From: Bacillus sp. FJAT-45350
GTDB lineage: Bacteria; Bacillota; Bacilli; Bacillales; NISU01
Length of the DNA stretch: 64,000 bases
Direction: 5' to 3'
Assembly (NCBI RefSeq): GCF_002335805.1
Contig: NZ_NISU01000001.1
Coordinates: forward strand, 690,079-754,078
Shown: positions 1-6,292 of the stretch, piece by piece
Position numbering within the stretch: position 1 is the stretch's first letter
Layout: each line of letters begins with the position of its first letter
Translations under genes and position numbers: made by a program
Notes under the pieces: generated by a model
What the model was told of the DNA's origin: nothing
Databases searched by the model: none
Seen by the model: the letters and a program-made list of their open reading frames with translations, nothing else

Positions 1-2
1 TA

Positions 3-512
3 GTCTTAAATACGTGGTTTAATTACGATATTAGCGGTCTGACATCATTAACAAAAGCTGGTGACGATATTAACTTTTTATTGTCGTATGTTTTAGTTAA
101 CGTTATCATTGCTTATTTTGTAGCTGAAATCTGGGTTCTTTACTTAAGAAAGCTAATTAATACTTTTGTTAATTTTAATAGAGGAAGTTCAGGGCTTACG
201 TCTAGACAAACGTTATCTGTGTGGGAAGAAGCTTTTGATAATGAAGGAACGAAAGTGGCATATATTGCTGAAATGAGTAACCCTTCTAGTGGACAGTGGG
301 GTATACTTAAAACAATTTCTTTATCCGAAGAAAGGGATAGAGAGTATATTCTAATTGGCACAGAAGTAATTGAAAACGTAAAGTACCTTTTTACAGAATC
401 CACAAATTCTTATATAGATAGCAAATCTGGTATGCTCGTAAGATTATACGAATTCGATCCAGTAGAGGTCCAAGAAGAGTATCATAAAATACTAAACAAA
501 AAAGAGGAGTGA
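3..512 (+). CDS. Membrane protein of unknown function, 5' end outside window
   Basis: The frame is open from the first bases of the window, so the gene starts upstream; the TTG at 81 is only an internal possibility. About 170 residues are visible. One strongly hydrophobic segment lies near residues 25-45 (VLVNVIIAYFVAEIWVLYL), followed by a soluble domain of about 120 residues with the motif SVWEEAF and a C-terminal acidic helix. The fold loosely resembles DUF6338-type membrane proteins, but this is only a weak impression. It sits on the plus strand, convergent to the repressor operon, where temperate phages often carry exclusion or defence genes. Function unknown. Confidence 0.6.
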   Translation, partial: VLNTWFNYDISGLTSLTKAGDDINFLLSYVLVNVIIAYFVAEIWVLYLRKLINTFVNFNRGSSGLTSRQTLSVWEEAFDNEGTKVAYIAEMSNPSSGQWGILKTISLSEERDREYILIGTEVIENVKYLFTESTNSYIDSKSGMLVRLYEFDPVEVQEEYHKILNKKEE

Positions 513-530
513 AAATCACTTCTCTTTTTT
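498..530. terminator. Bidirectional terminator between convergent genes
   Basis: The arms AGAGGAGTGA and TCACTTCTCT flank a three-base AAA loop, with an A-run before and a T-run after, so it can serve both strands. It overlaps the stop codons of the flanking convergent genes. Confidence 0.75.
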
Positions 531-644
531 TGATGCGTTATTAGTTGAGTTATTGGAAGGTGGGTTTTTTATCTGAGTCAATAAACTTTGAGCATTGTTG
601 TATGTAAGAGATCTAATAATTTTAGTATTATCTTTTTTACTCAT
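516..644 (-). CDS. 42-residue phage protein, unknown
   Basis: The ATG at 644 is preceded by AAAAGGAGAAATAAC, a strong ribosome binding site. The product is hydrophilic and rich in Asn, Ser and Lys, starting MSKKDNTKII and ending in NASKKEK. It begins one base after the stop of the upstream 45-residue gene, so the two are probably translated together. No domain is recognisable. The tight spacing and good ribosome binding sites are the evidence that it is real. Confidence 0.55.
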   Translation of the reverse strand: MSKKDNTKIIRSLTYNNAQSLLTQIKNPPSNNSTNNASKKEK

Positions 645-645
645 G

Positions 646-783
646 TTATTTCTCCTTTTTTGGTTTTGTCTTAATCATTTTGAGGACTTCTTCTGCTTTA
701 CGGTCAGTTAAAGATTCACCAAAGAATTCCCTACGACTTTTACCGATAAATGTAGCACTTTGTGGTACGTTCTTCTTGTCCAA
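646..783 (-). CDS. 45-residue phage protein, unknown
   Basis: The TTG start at 783 follows a near-perfect AAAGGGGGTGAT ribosome binding site. The product is basic (MDKKNVPQSATFIGKSRREF at its N-terminus), with a predicted helix in the second half and a Lys-rich tail. It lies downstream of the repressor, separated by a hairpin terminator at 811-840, so it is expressed by readthrough or from a local promoter. Function unknown. Confidence 0.55.
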   Translation of the reverse strand: MDKKNVPQSATFIGKSRREFFGESLTDRKAEEVLKMIKTKPKKEK

Positions 784-810
784 TTTATATCACCCCCTTT
801 AGAAAGAAAC

Positions 811-840
811 AAAGACACGCATTCTCCCCTTGCGTGTCTC
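811..840 (-). terminator. Terminator after the repressor gene
   Basis: AGACACGC at 813-820 pairs with GCGTGTCT at 832-839. On the minus strand it is followed by TTTGTTTCTTTC. It lies just past the repressor stop codon. Confidence 0.65.
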
Positions 841-844
841 GTTG

Positions 845-1243
845 TTATTTCTTATTCTGTTCCTCTTCCATAATCAAAAACTTCAAGAACTTTCGTACAT
901 CCTCACGTTTATCTTCTGGAGCTGCTAAGTAGTCTTTTAAGAAAGTCTGTGAATTTGGGTCTTTTAATAGTTCTTCCACTTTTTTATCTAAGTCTTCACT
1001 ACTCGTATTGTCTTCTTCAATATATCCAGCTTTTTTCAACAATTCATTGCTAGGGTAATCATAAGCTTTAGCTAATTGTTTAAGTGTATCAGCAGAAGGA
1101 CGAATTGGTGCTTTGGTTTTTCTGTTTATCCCTAATTCTAAGTCTCGAATATAGGTATGACTTAACCCGCTTTTGTTAGCGACTTCTCTTAGGCTAGTCT
1201 TACCTCTTAACTCTTCTAAAAATTTCCCTAATTCATTTTCCAT
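845..1243 (-). CDS. CI-like phage repressor (XRE family)
   Basis: A 132-residue protein with an N-terminal helix-turn-helix of the XRE/Cro-CI class (residues about 12-60, core LREVANKSGLSHTYIRDLE) and a charged helical C-terminal part for oligomerisation. It is transcribed divergently from the cro-like gene at 1403, the classic immunity arrangement. It has no LexA-like S24 peptidase domain, so direct RecA-stimulated self-cleavage is not expected; induction would need an antirepressor, such as the protein at 4796, or a protease encoded left of the window. The start is the ATG at 1243 with AGGAGA upstream. Confidence 0.85.
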   Translation of the reverse strand: MENELGKFLEELRGKTSLREVANKSGLSHTYIRDLELGINRKTKAPIRPSADTLKQLAKAYDYPSNELLKKAGYIEEDNTSSEDLDKKVEELLKDPNSQTFLKDYLAAPEDKREDVRKFLKFLIMEEEQNKK

Positions 1244-1288
1244 ATTGGCGTTCTCTCCTATATGTACGCTCTATATAACATATTGTAA

Positions 1289-1294
1289 ATTATA
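1289..1294 (-). promoter_or_regulatory. Probable -10 of the repressor promoter
   Basis: A perfect TATAAT reads leftward about 50 bases upstream of the repressor start. No good -35 stands 17 bases upstream (AAAGTT is the nearest), as would suit a promoter that needs activation or is weak. Confidence 0.45.
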
Positions 1295-1331
1295 GCTTAC
1301 TAAAAAATAATAACTTTTTTGTTGTTTTTAC

Positions 1332-1360
1332 TTGACGTTATGTAAGATTGATATTACAAT
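1332..1360 (+). promoter_or_regulatory. Early rightward phage promoter
   Basis: TTGACG (1332-1337) and TACAAT (1355-1360) are separated by exactly 17 bases, close to the sigma-A consensus. The first operator (1341-1359) covers the spacer and the -10, so a bound repressor would block polymerase. It should drive the early operon that begins at 1403. Confidence 0.8.
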
Positions 1361-1384
1361 GTGTTTTGTAAGGTTGATACAACA
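1341..1384 (+). promoter_or_regulatory. Two repressor/Cro operators
   Basis: TGTAAGATTGATATTACA at 1341-1358 and TGTAAGGTTGATACAACA at 1367-1384 are two copies of one imperfect palindrome, centred 26 bases apart. The first overlaps the -10 element; the second lies over the likely transcript start. Each has TGT..ACA half sites about one and a half helical turns long. Confidence 0.75.
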
Positions 1385-1402
1385 TAGTTGGGAGGTGTCA
1401 AA

Positions 1403-1648
1403 ATGTTATGTAATCGCGTCAAATATCTTAGAAGAAGTGAAGGATTTGATTTAACACAAGAGCAACTAGCTAATGAATTAGGTGTATCAAGACAAACAAT
1501 TGTAGAATTGGAAAAGGGGAGACCCCCTTCAGCGGAGTTACTTTTGAAAGTTGCAGATTTTTTCAATAAAGACCCTAGAGAAATTTTTTTTAGTGAAATT
1601 GTTGTATCAAACTTACAAAGAGAAAGTTCAAAGGTATCCACAGCCTAA
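1403..1648 (+). CDS. Cro-like XRE regulator
   Basis: 81 residues starting at the ATG at 1403, which follows GGGAGGTG; a longer TTG start at 1388 would place the ribosome binding site inside the gene. Residues 2-65 form an XRE helix-turn-helix (LTQEQLANELGVSRQTIVELEKG) of the YgzD/plasmid type, with DPREIFF after it as in small Firmicutes regulators. As first gene of the rightward operon, opposite the repressor, it is the functional counterpart of Cro. A third operator copy lies inside its 3' end (1601-1617). Confidence 0.85.
   Translation: MLCNRVKYLRRSEGFDLTQEQLANELGVSRQTIVELEKGRPPSAELLLKVADFFNKDPREIFFSEIVVSNLQRESSKVSTA
1601..1617 (-). promoter_or_regulatory. Third operator copy inside the cro-like gene
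   Basis: Read on the minus strand it is TGTAAGTTTGATACAAC, differing from the operator at 1367-1383 by one base. It lies in the last 50 bases of the coding region, about 230 bases from the other two. Confidence 0.65.
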
Positions 1649-1702
1649 CACCTAATTATTGTTACCAAATTTAAGCGAATGATGAGAAGGGAGGTGACAT
1701 CG

Positions 1703-1975
1703 GTGTTAAACGTACAAGTCGACACAGAAGAAGTAAGACAACTTTACTTAGAAAAACTTGAAGAGAAAGTAAAGGAGATTGATAAAGAATTGGTCTTCTG
1801 GGACACAAACGAATTAAAAAGAAGAACGTGCCTATGTTGGAACACTATCCAAAAAGAATTTTTCTTTCATCCAGAGTTTCCAAAGTACAAAGTCGGAAAC
1901 AAGTGGATGTTCCCAGCAGAGGACACAAAAAAATTCTTGCTTACATGGTTAAGAGAAAAAGGGGGAGTTTCATGA
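1703..1975 (+). CDS. Phage DUF771-like DNA-binding protein
   Basis: 90 residues if started at the GTG at 1703, which has GGGAGGTGAC ten bases upstream; the ATGs at 1679 and 1682 precede that site. An N-terminal helix is followed by a winged-helix/excisionase-like domain (FWDTNELKRRTCLCWNTIQK, then HPEFPKYKVGNKWMFP). This pattern belongs to the DUF771/helix-turn-helix proteins commonly found second in early operons of Gram-positive phages. It probably controls early genes or excision. Its stop overlaps the next start (ATGA). Confidence 0.7.
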   Translation: MLNVQVDTEEVRQLYLEKLEEKVKEIDKELVFWDTNELKRRTCLCWNTIQKEFFFHPEFPKYKVGNKWMFPAEDTKKFLLTWLREKGGVS

Positions 1976-2142
1976 GTGTAAGAAAGCAATTAGCGATTAC
2001 TGAGATTAAAGCAGCAGTACTTAATGTTGCCCACATTATAGAAGAAGACCAAACATACACGAGTGAAGAGATAGTGGAAAAATTACTAGCTATTAATTCA
2101 ATGCTCGATGATGAAATACAGGTCCTGGATAAGGAGAGGTAG
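1972..2142 (+). CDS. 56-residue phage protein, unknown
   Basis: It starts at the ATG that overlaps the previous stop codon (ATGA), a sign of translational coupling, with GGGGGAG upstream. The product is a helical, acidic protein (MSVRKQLAITEIKAAVLNVA...) without a recognisable domain. A longer frame starting at 1828 is antiparallel to the codon logic of the previous gene and is not preferred. Confidence 0.6.
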   Translation: MSVRKQLAITEIKAAVLNVAHIIEEDQTYTSEEIVEKLLAINSMLDDEIQVLDKER

Positions 2143-2144
2143 CA

Positions 2145-2261
2145 TTGGATTACTATTATCAAATGCTAATTGTAGAATTAGCAACCATAAATTTGTTATC
2201 ACCAACTCGTACTGAACAAATTGACCTGTTAATGAGAGCTTACTGTATACCAATGTATTAG
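2145..2261 (+). CDS. 38-residue phage protein, unknown
   Basis: The TTG at 2145 follows AAGGAGAGGT. The product, starting MDYYYQMLIVEL and ending RAYCIPMY, is an amphipathic helix with no known domain. It closes the first early gene cluster, just ahead of a hairpin at 2273-2296. Confidence 0.45.
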   Translation: MDYYYQMLIVELATINLLSPTRTEQIDLLMRAYCIPMY

Positions 2262-2272
2262 AAGTTTATTAA

Positions 2273-2296
2273 TTCCTCTGCGGAGGCTTTCTTTTT
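2273..2296 (+). terminator. Weak terminator in the early operon
   Basis: CCTC-TGCG-GAGG is followed by CTTTCTTTTT. The stem is only four to five base pairs, so it may be a partial terminator. Confidence 0.4.
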
Positions 2297-2394
2297 ACCA
2301 TAATGGCGAAATTTGACTGAAAGTGCTGTTAATCAGTGTCGAACAGATTAGAAAACGACATAAAAATATATATAAAATATTTGGAGGAAATAAA

Positions 2395-2634
2395 ATGACA
2401 AATTTCTATGAAAATCCTACATTAGATAAGTTTCTAAGGTTAGTAAACAAAGAGATTCAAATGATAGAAAGAGCTGAGGTACTAGCTTTACAGGGTGAAC
2501 TTAATAGAAGGCAAATCGTGCTCGAGGCAAAAAAGAAAATCAAAATTAAACGAATATGCATGAAGGCGGCTTTAAGACAAAAAGAAAAAGCAGCAAGTGC
2601 GGACACACTTACTGCAACTGCAATAGCTAATTAA
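2395..2634 (+). CDS. 79-residue basic phage protein, unknown
   Basis: The ATG at 2395 follows TTGGAGGAAATAAA; an in-frame TTG 72 bases upstream lacks a site. The protein is helical, Lys-rich in the middle (EAKKKIKIKRICMKAALRQK) and ends in an Ala/Thr-rich tail. No family recognised. It is followed by the structured intergenic region. Confidence 0.6.
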   Translation: MTNFYENPTLDKFLRLVNKEIQMIERAEVLALQGELNRRQIVLEAKKKIKIKRICMKAALRQKEKAASADTLTATAIAN

Positions 2635-2674
2635 TAGACTACAAGATAATAAAATAATACCACAATTTATCAGT

Positions 2675-2910
2675 GGGCGGCAAGCATTCCTGCCGTTGGG
2701 GCTACGACTTGTTAATGGTGTTCCCCTCACCAACTCTCTCCCTTACAGTCGTAGTCCGAACGGTGCGAATGCACTACATACTAATTGATGCGCTGTTTGG
2801 TAGTACAGCCGACGCAAAAATACCATCGAATTTAAAGCGAAAGGGGTGAAGTTATATAAGTATTCAATATTGGTAAAAGGAGCTATCAGACCGGCATCTG
2901 ACTAGCTCAA
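2675..2910 (+). ncRNA. Candidate structured RNA in a 339-base gap
   Basis: No gene lies between 2635 and 2973. Instead the plus strand holds a series of hairpins: CGGCA/TGCCG (2678-2682 with 2691-2695); an 11-pair stem GGGCTACGACT/AGTCGTAGTCC (2699-2709 with 2747-2757) enclosing GGTG/CACC; GTGC-GAAT-GCAC (2763-2774); TGCG..CTGT/ACAG..CGCA (2789-2816); and GAGCTATCAG/CTGACTAGCTC (2880-2889 with 2898-2908). GC content is visibly higher than in the flanks. There is no T-run terminator. It could be an independent small RNA, a structured 5' leader of the exonuclease mRNA, or a single-strand initiation site. I do not recognise a known RNA family. Confidence 0.5.
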
Positions 2911-2973
2911 ATTAAAACAAAACCTAAGTACAGTATACCGTATTTTTAGAAAATTTCAATTTGGAGGAAGTTT

Positions 2974-4278
2974 ATGGCTAAGAGTTCATATACAGGTAAA
3001 GTCATGGAAGTTAATAAATGCATGGTCCTTCTTCCAGCAACGCAATTAGGGAAAGCGACAAGAGCATCTTTTCAAAGTCTTGCAAAGCAATTAAAAAGAA
3101 TTTCTTTATTTGATGTTGTAGAAGAGATAGTAGTTGACCAATTAGCTGACATGCAACGGATTACTCTATTAATTAGAGAAGGACAAGCATCTGATAATGA
3201 GAGTATTGAAAATCATTTTATTTCGGGTATGAAGGTTGAAGTTGCTATTCAACAATTGAACGAAATAGACAAATATATTAGTGCTCATTCAGAAGATAAG
3301 ATCATTGTAACGATGGAAGAAGGCGCAATTTCTTTAAAGGCTGAGAAAGTGAAACAGAAGGATACACCTGTTAAGACAGTGAAAGGTGAACGTCTGTTGT
3401 TGATTGATGGTAGCAATATACTTGCTACAGCCTACTTCGCTACAAGAAAAAGCATGATGAAAAATGAAAACGGTCTATACACAAATGCAGTATACGTTAT
3501 GGCAAGAAGAGTACTTGAATTGATAAGTAGGTCTAATCCAAGTCATGTAGTCATCGCTTGGGATGAAGGTCGAAATACGTTTAGAAAGGCTATGTATAAC
3601 GATTATAAGGCTCACAGAAAAGAAACTGAACCAGAGCTAAAAGAACAATTTACTACTGCACAACAGTTATTTTCTGATTTACAAATTGCTCAATACTCAC
3701 ATATGGAAATTGAAGCAGATGACGTAATCGGAACAATTAATTCAATATGGCAAAAAGAAGAACGAGGTAGTTCTGTCATTGTTTCGAACGATAAAGACCT
3801 TTTTCAGTTAGTTTCAGATAAAACAACTCAACTTATTAGTAAAAATGGTCAAGAGTATAGCATAAGACCTGAGCACATGAAAAAGATGTGGAACGTTACA
3901 CCTGGACAATGGGTCGATTGCAAAGCCTTATTGGGAGATACTTCCGACAATATTCCTGGTGTAAGTGGTGTTGGTGAAAAATCTGTTTATCCTCTCATTT
4001 CTACATATGGAAACATCGAGAATTTATACGAACGATTAGAAGAACTTGAGGATACAGAATACAAAAGATACGTTAAAAAACTTGAAAAGGGCAAAGACGA
4101 AGCCTTTTTAAGCAAGAAATTAGCGACCATTAAGTGTGATGCTACAGACGTAATTACCCCTTGCTTTAAAGAAATGCAATTAAATATAACTCGCAATCAA
4201 TTAATTAAATATTTTGAACAGTTAGGATTTAATTCTCTCATTCAATCAATAAATAAAGGGTTATATCGTGTTGGCTAA
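2974..4278 (+). CDS. Phage 5'-3' exonuclease (FEN/PolA-N type) with N-terminal extension
   Basis: 434 residues. Residues about 140-420 match the 5' nuclease domain of DNA polymerase I and phage FENs: LLLIDGSN (D145), AWDEG (D197), the EADD metal site (247-250), SNDKD (271-275), and the helix-hairpin-helix GDTSDNIPGVSGVGEKS (321-337). The family removes RNA primers and 5' flaps. No polymerase domain follows, so it acts as a stand-alone nuclease in phage replication or recombination. The first 130 residues are an extra domain I do not recognise. ATG at 2974 follows TTGGAGGAAG. The stop overlaps the next gene. Confidence 0.88.
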   Translation: MAKSSYTGKVMEVNKCMVLLPATQLGKATRASFQSLAKQLKRISLFDVVEEIVVDQLADMQRITLLIREGQASDNESIENHFISGMKVEVAIQQLNEIDKYISAHSEDKIIVTMEEGAISLKAEKVKQKDTPVKTVKGERLLLIDGSNILATAYFATRKSMMKNENGLYTNAVYVMARRVLELISRSNPSHVVIAWDEGRNTFRKAMYNDYKAHRKETEPELKEQFTTAQQLFSDLQIAQYSHMEIEADDVIGTINSIWQKEERGSSVIVSNDKDLFQLVSDKTTQLISKNGQEYSIRPEHMKKMWNVTPGQWVDCKALLGDTSDNIPGVSGVGEKSVYPLISTYGNIENLYERLEELEDTEYKRYVKKLEKGKDEAFLSKKLATIKCDATDVITPCFKEMQLNITRNQLIKYFEQLGFNSLIQSINKGLYRVG

Positions 4279-4507
4279 GGAAGCAAAGTGTATTAACGCA
4301 GGAGATTGTATATTGCTAAATAAAGGAGCGTTATATCTCATACGTCCAGTAGGTGAAAGTAAGAAGTTTGTCTATGTCAGTCTATTAAATAGCAAATCTA
4401 CCAATGCGCACTTTGCTATTTTACAAGCGAATTATTTCGAGCTACTAGAAGAACCAGAGGAAGTAGAAACAGAAATCAAGGGTTTCCGACAGTTAAGTTT
4501 GTTTTAG
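4268..4507 (+). CDS. Small protein with C-terminal sliding-clamp-binding motif
   Basis: 79 residues, starting at a GTG at 4268 that overlaps the end of the exonuclease gene by 11 bases; AAAGGG precedes it. The body looks like a small beta-rich domain (INAGDCILLNKGALYLIR). The last five residues are QLSLF, which fits the consensus QL(S/D)LF peptide that binds the hydrophobic groove of the bacterial beta clamp (DnaN). Position at the very C-terminus and next to a nuclease makes clamp recruitment or clamp blocking a reasonable inference. No known family. Confidence 0.65.
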   Translation: MLAKEAKCINAGDCILLNKGALYLIRPVGESKKFVYVSLLNSKSTNAHFAILQANYFELLEEPEEVETEIKGFRQLSLF

Positions 4508-4535
4508 CCAACCGATTAGGAGGGAGCTGCAAAAG

Positions 4536-4799
4536 ATGAAAAAGCGTCAAAAAATGAAAATATTAAAACGTTCTGGTATTAAGTTGCACAAAAAAATTAC
4601 TCTGACGAAATTAGAAAGTCGTGTATTTATTGTAGAAGTCGAATCCAAGTTGATGAGCGCTCTATGCTCACTACGTAATGATGAGTTTAACGCCGGAACT
4701 ATTTATGAAGATGGGTATTTGGCGAGAGTGAACAAAACCTTTAAAGAATCATTAACAATCGAAAATGTTACTGGCGTTAAAAAAGGAGTGAGCATATGA
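4536..4799 (+). CDS. 87-residue basic phage protein, unknown
   Basis: The ATG at 4536 follows TTAGGAGGGAG. The N-terminal 30 residues are very Lys-rich, followed by a probable alpha/beta domain. The stop overlaps the start of the next gene (ATGA), so the two are coupled. Function unknown. Confidence 0.6.
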   Translation: MKKRQKMKILKRSGIKLHKKITLTKLESRVFIVEVESKLMSALCSLRNDEFNAGTIYEDGYLARVNKTFKESLTIENVTGVKKGVSI

Positions 4800-5473
4800 A
4801 CATTATCAAACGTGATGAACAATTATTAGTTGATAGTAGGGAAATAGCCAAAATGATCGGCAGAGAACATAAAGAGGTATTAGCGATGATTGATGGGCAG
4901 GAGCATCGAGACGGAAGAATCAAACATATTGGATTTTTGCCTACGATTTCTGAAAGTGGACTTTTCAACCCTATTGATTTTTTTATTGAAAGTTCTTACA
5001 AGACAAAAGGAAACAACAAAAGTTATAAATGCTACCTACTCACTCGTAAAGGCTGCGATATGGTCGCAAACAAAATGACTGGTGAGAAAGGTGTACTTTT
5101 CACAGCAACATATGTAACAAAATTTGACGAAATGGAACGCCAATTAGTCCAGCCGAAGTCACAATTAGAAGTATTACAAGGGACTATTAATCAATTAATT
5201 CAACATGAAAAACGATTGGATAAGGTAGAGAAGGTTGTAACGGAGCGAATTACTTTAGACCACGGACAACAAACTGCATTGCACCACCAGATTAAGAAAC
5301 GTGTCGAGCAGATTTTCCCTGAATATGAGGAACAGTATACCAAAAATAAATTATATGCTCAACTACACAGTCACCTAAGAAGAGCTTTTCAAGCGCCGAA
5401 GTATGTATTTATTAAATCAAAAGACTTTGATGAAGCTATGAGCTGGATAAAATCATGGCGGCCATTAATATAG
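4796..5473 (+). CDS. Rha/ORF6C-type phage antirepressor
   Basis: 225 residues. Residues 1-115 match the Rha/KilA-like phage regulatory domain (LVDSREIAKMIGREHKEVL...FFIESSYKTKGNNKSYKCYLLTRKG). A coiled-coil linker follows, then an ORF6C-like C-terminal domain (HHQIKKRVEQIF...LRRAFQAPKYVFI). This architecture is established for phage antirepressors and Rha proteins. As the CI-like repressor lacks a self-cleavage domain, this protein is a candidate for lifting repression or controlling the early switch. Confidence 0.85.
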   Translation: MNIIKRDEQLLVDSREIAKMIGREHKEVLAMIDGQEHRDGRIKHIGFLPTISESGLFNPIDFFIESSYKTKGNNKSYKCYLLTRKGCDMVANKMTGEKGVLFTATYVTKFDEMERQLVQPKSQLEVLQGTINQLIQHEKRLDKVEKVVTERITLDHGQQTALHHQIKKRVEQIFPEYEEQYTKNKLYAQLHSHLRRAFQAPKYVFIKSKDFDEAMSWIKSWRPLI

Positions 5474-5506
5474 ACGAATAGCTTCAAGATATGAGAGGTG
5501 GGACAT

Positions 5507-6292
5507 ATGGCAGATGTGAAGTGGATTAAGTTATCAACGAATATGTTCGATGATGAAAAGATTCGATTAATTGAGTCAATGCCAGAATCAGATGCATTAT
5601 TAGTGATTTGGATAAAATTATTAGCTCAAGCAGGTAAGACCAACGCTAGCGGATACATTTATTTGAATGAGAATATACCGTATACAGATGAAATGTTAGC
5701 TACGTTATTTTGTAGGCCTTTAAACACAACAAGATTAGCCCTTAAGACGTTTCAGCAGTTTGGAATGATTGAGATAGACGAAAATGATTTCATATCAATC
5801 TCAAATTGGGAGAAACACCAAAATATTGAGGGTTTGGAAAAGATACGTGAGCAAAACAGACTTAGAAAACAAAGAGAACGAGAAAAGAAGAGGTTGTCAC
5901 TGGACAGTCACGTGACAGTCACGCAAAGTCACGCAACAGAAGAAGAATTAGAAGAAGAAGAAGATCTAGAAAAAGAAGAAGAAAGAGAAGTAATACCTTT
6001 TGTCGAGATAATTACTTATCTCAACCAAGCAGCTAATAAAAATTACCGCTCATCAACTCGTAAAACAAAAGACCTTATCAAAACTAGATGGAATGAAGGT
6101 TTTAAACTGGATGATTTCAAGAGAGTCATAGACATTAAATGTAGTGAATGGCTCAAAGACAAGAAAATGAATCAGTTCTTACGTCCAGATACATTATTCG
6201 GTACCAAATTTGAAGGATACCTTAATCAAGAGGTGAAACCAAATGCAGTCAATCAAGGATTCAATCCACAAGAATATGGCATTCAGTTCTGA
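5507..6292 (+). CDS. Replisome organizer (phage replication initiator)
   Basis: 261 residues from the ATG at 5507, which follows GAGAGGTGGG. Residues 1-115 match the phage replisome organizer N-terminal domain (VKWIKLSTNMFDDEKIRLIE); an acidic Glu-rich linker follows; residues about 160-250 match the conserved C-terminal domain of the same family (NYRSSTRKTKDLIKTRW...FLRPDTLFGTKFEGYL). It binds the phage origin and recruits helicase through the downstream DnaC-like loader. The linker-coding DNA contains an iteron-like array. The 3' end overlaps the loader gene by 50 bases. Confidence 0.88.
   Translation: MADVKWIKLSTNMFDDEKIRLIESMPESDALLVIWIKLLAQAGKTNASGYIYLNENIPYTDEMLATLFCRPLNTTRLALKTFQQFGMIEIDENDFISISNWEKHQNIEGLEKIREQNRLRKQREREKKRLSLDSHVTVTQSHATEEELEEEEDLEKEEEREVIPFVEIITYLNQAANKNYRSSTRKTKDLIKTRWNEGFKLDDFKRVIDIKCSEWLKDKKMNQFLRPDTLFGTKFEGYLNQEVKPNAVNQGFNPQEYGIQF
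5896..5995 (+). other. Probable phage replication origin: iterons plus purine-rich tract
   Basis: GTCAC(G) occurs at 5896, 5907, 5918 and 5928, a spacing of 11, 11 and 10 bases, so every copy faces the same side of the helix. Directly after it (5938-5995) comes an almost pure A/G tract coding for the Glu-rich linker, easy to melt. In many phages, lambda O included, the origin lies inside the initiator gene, between its two domains, as here. Confidence 0.6.
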
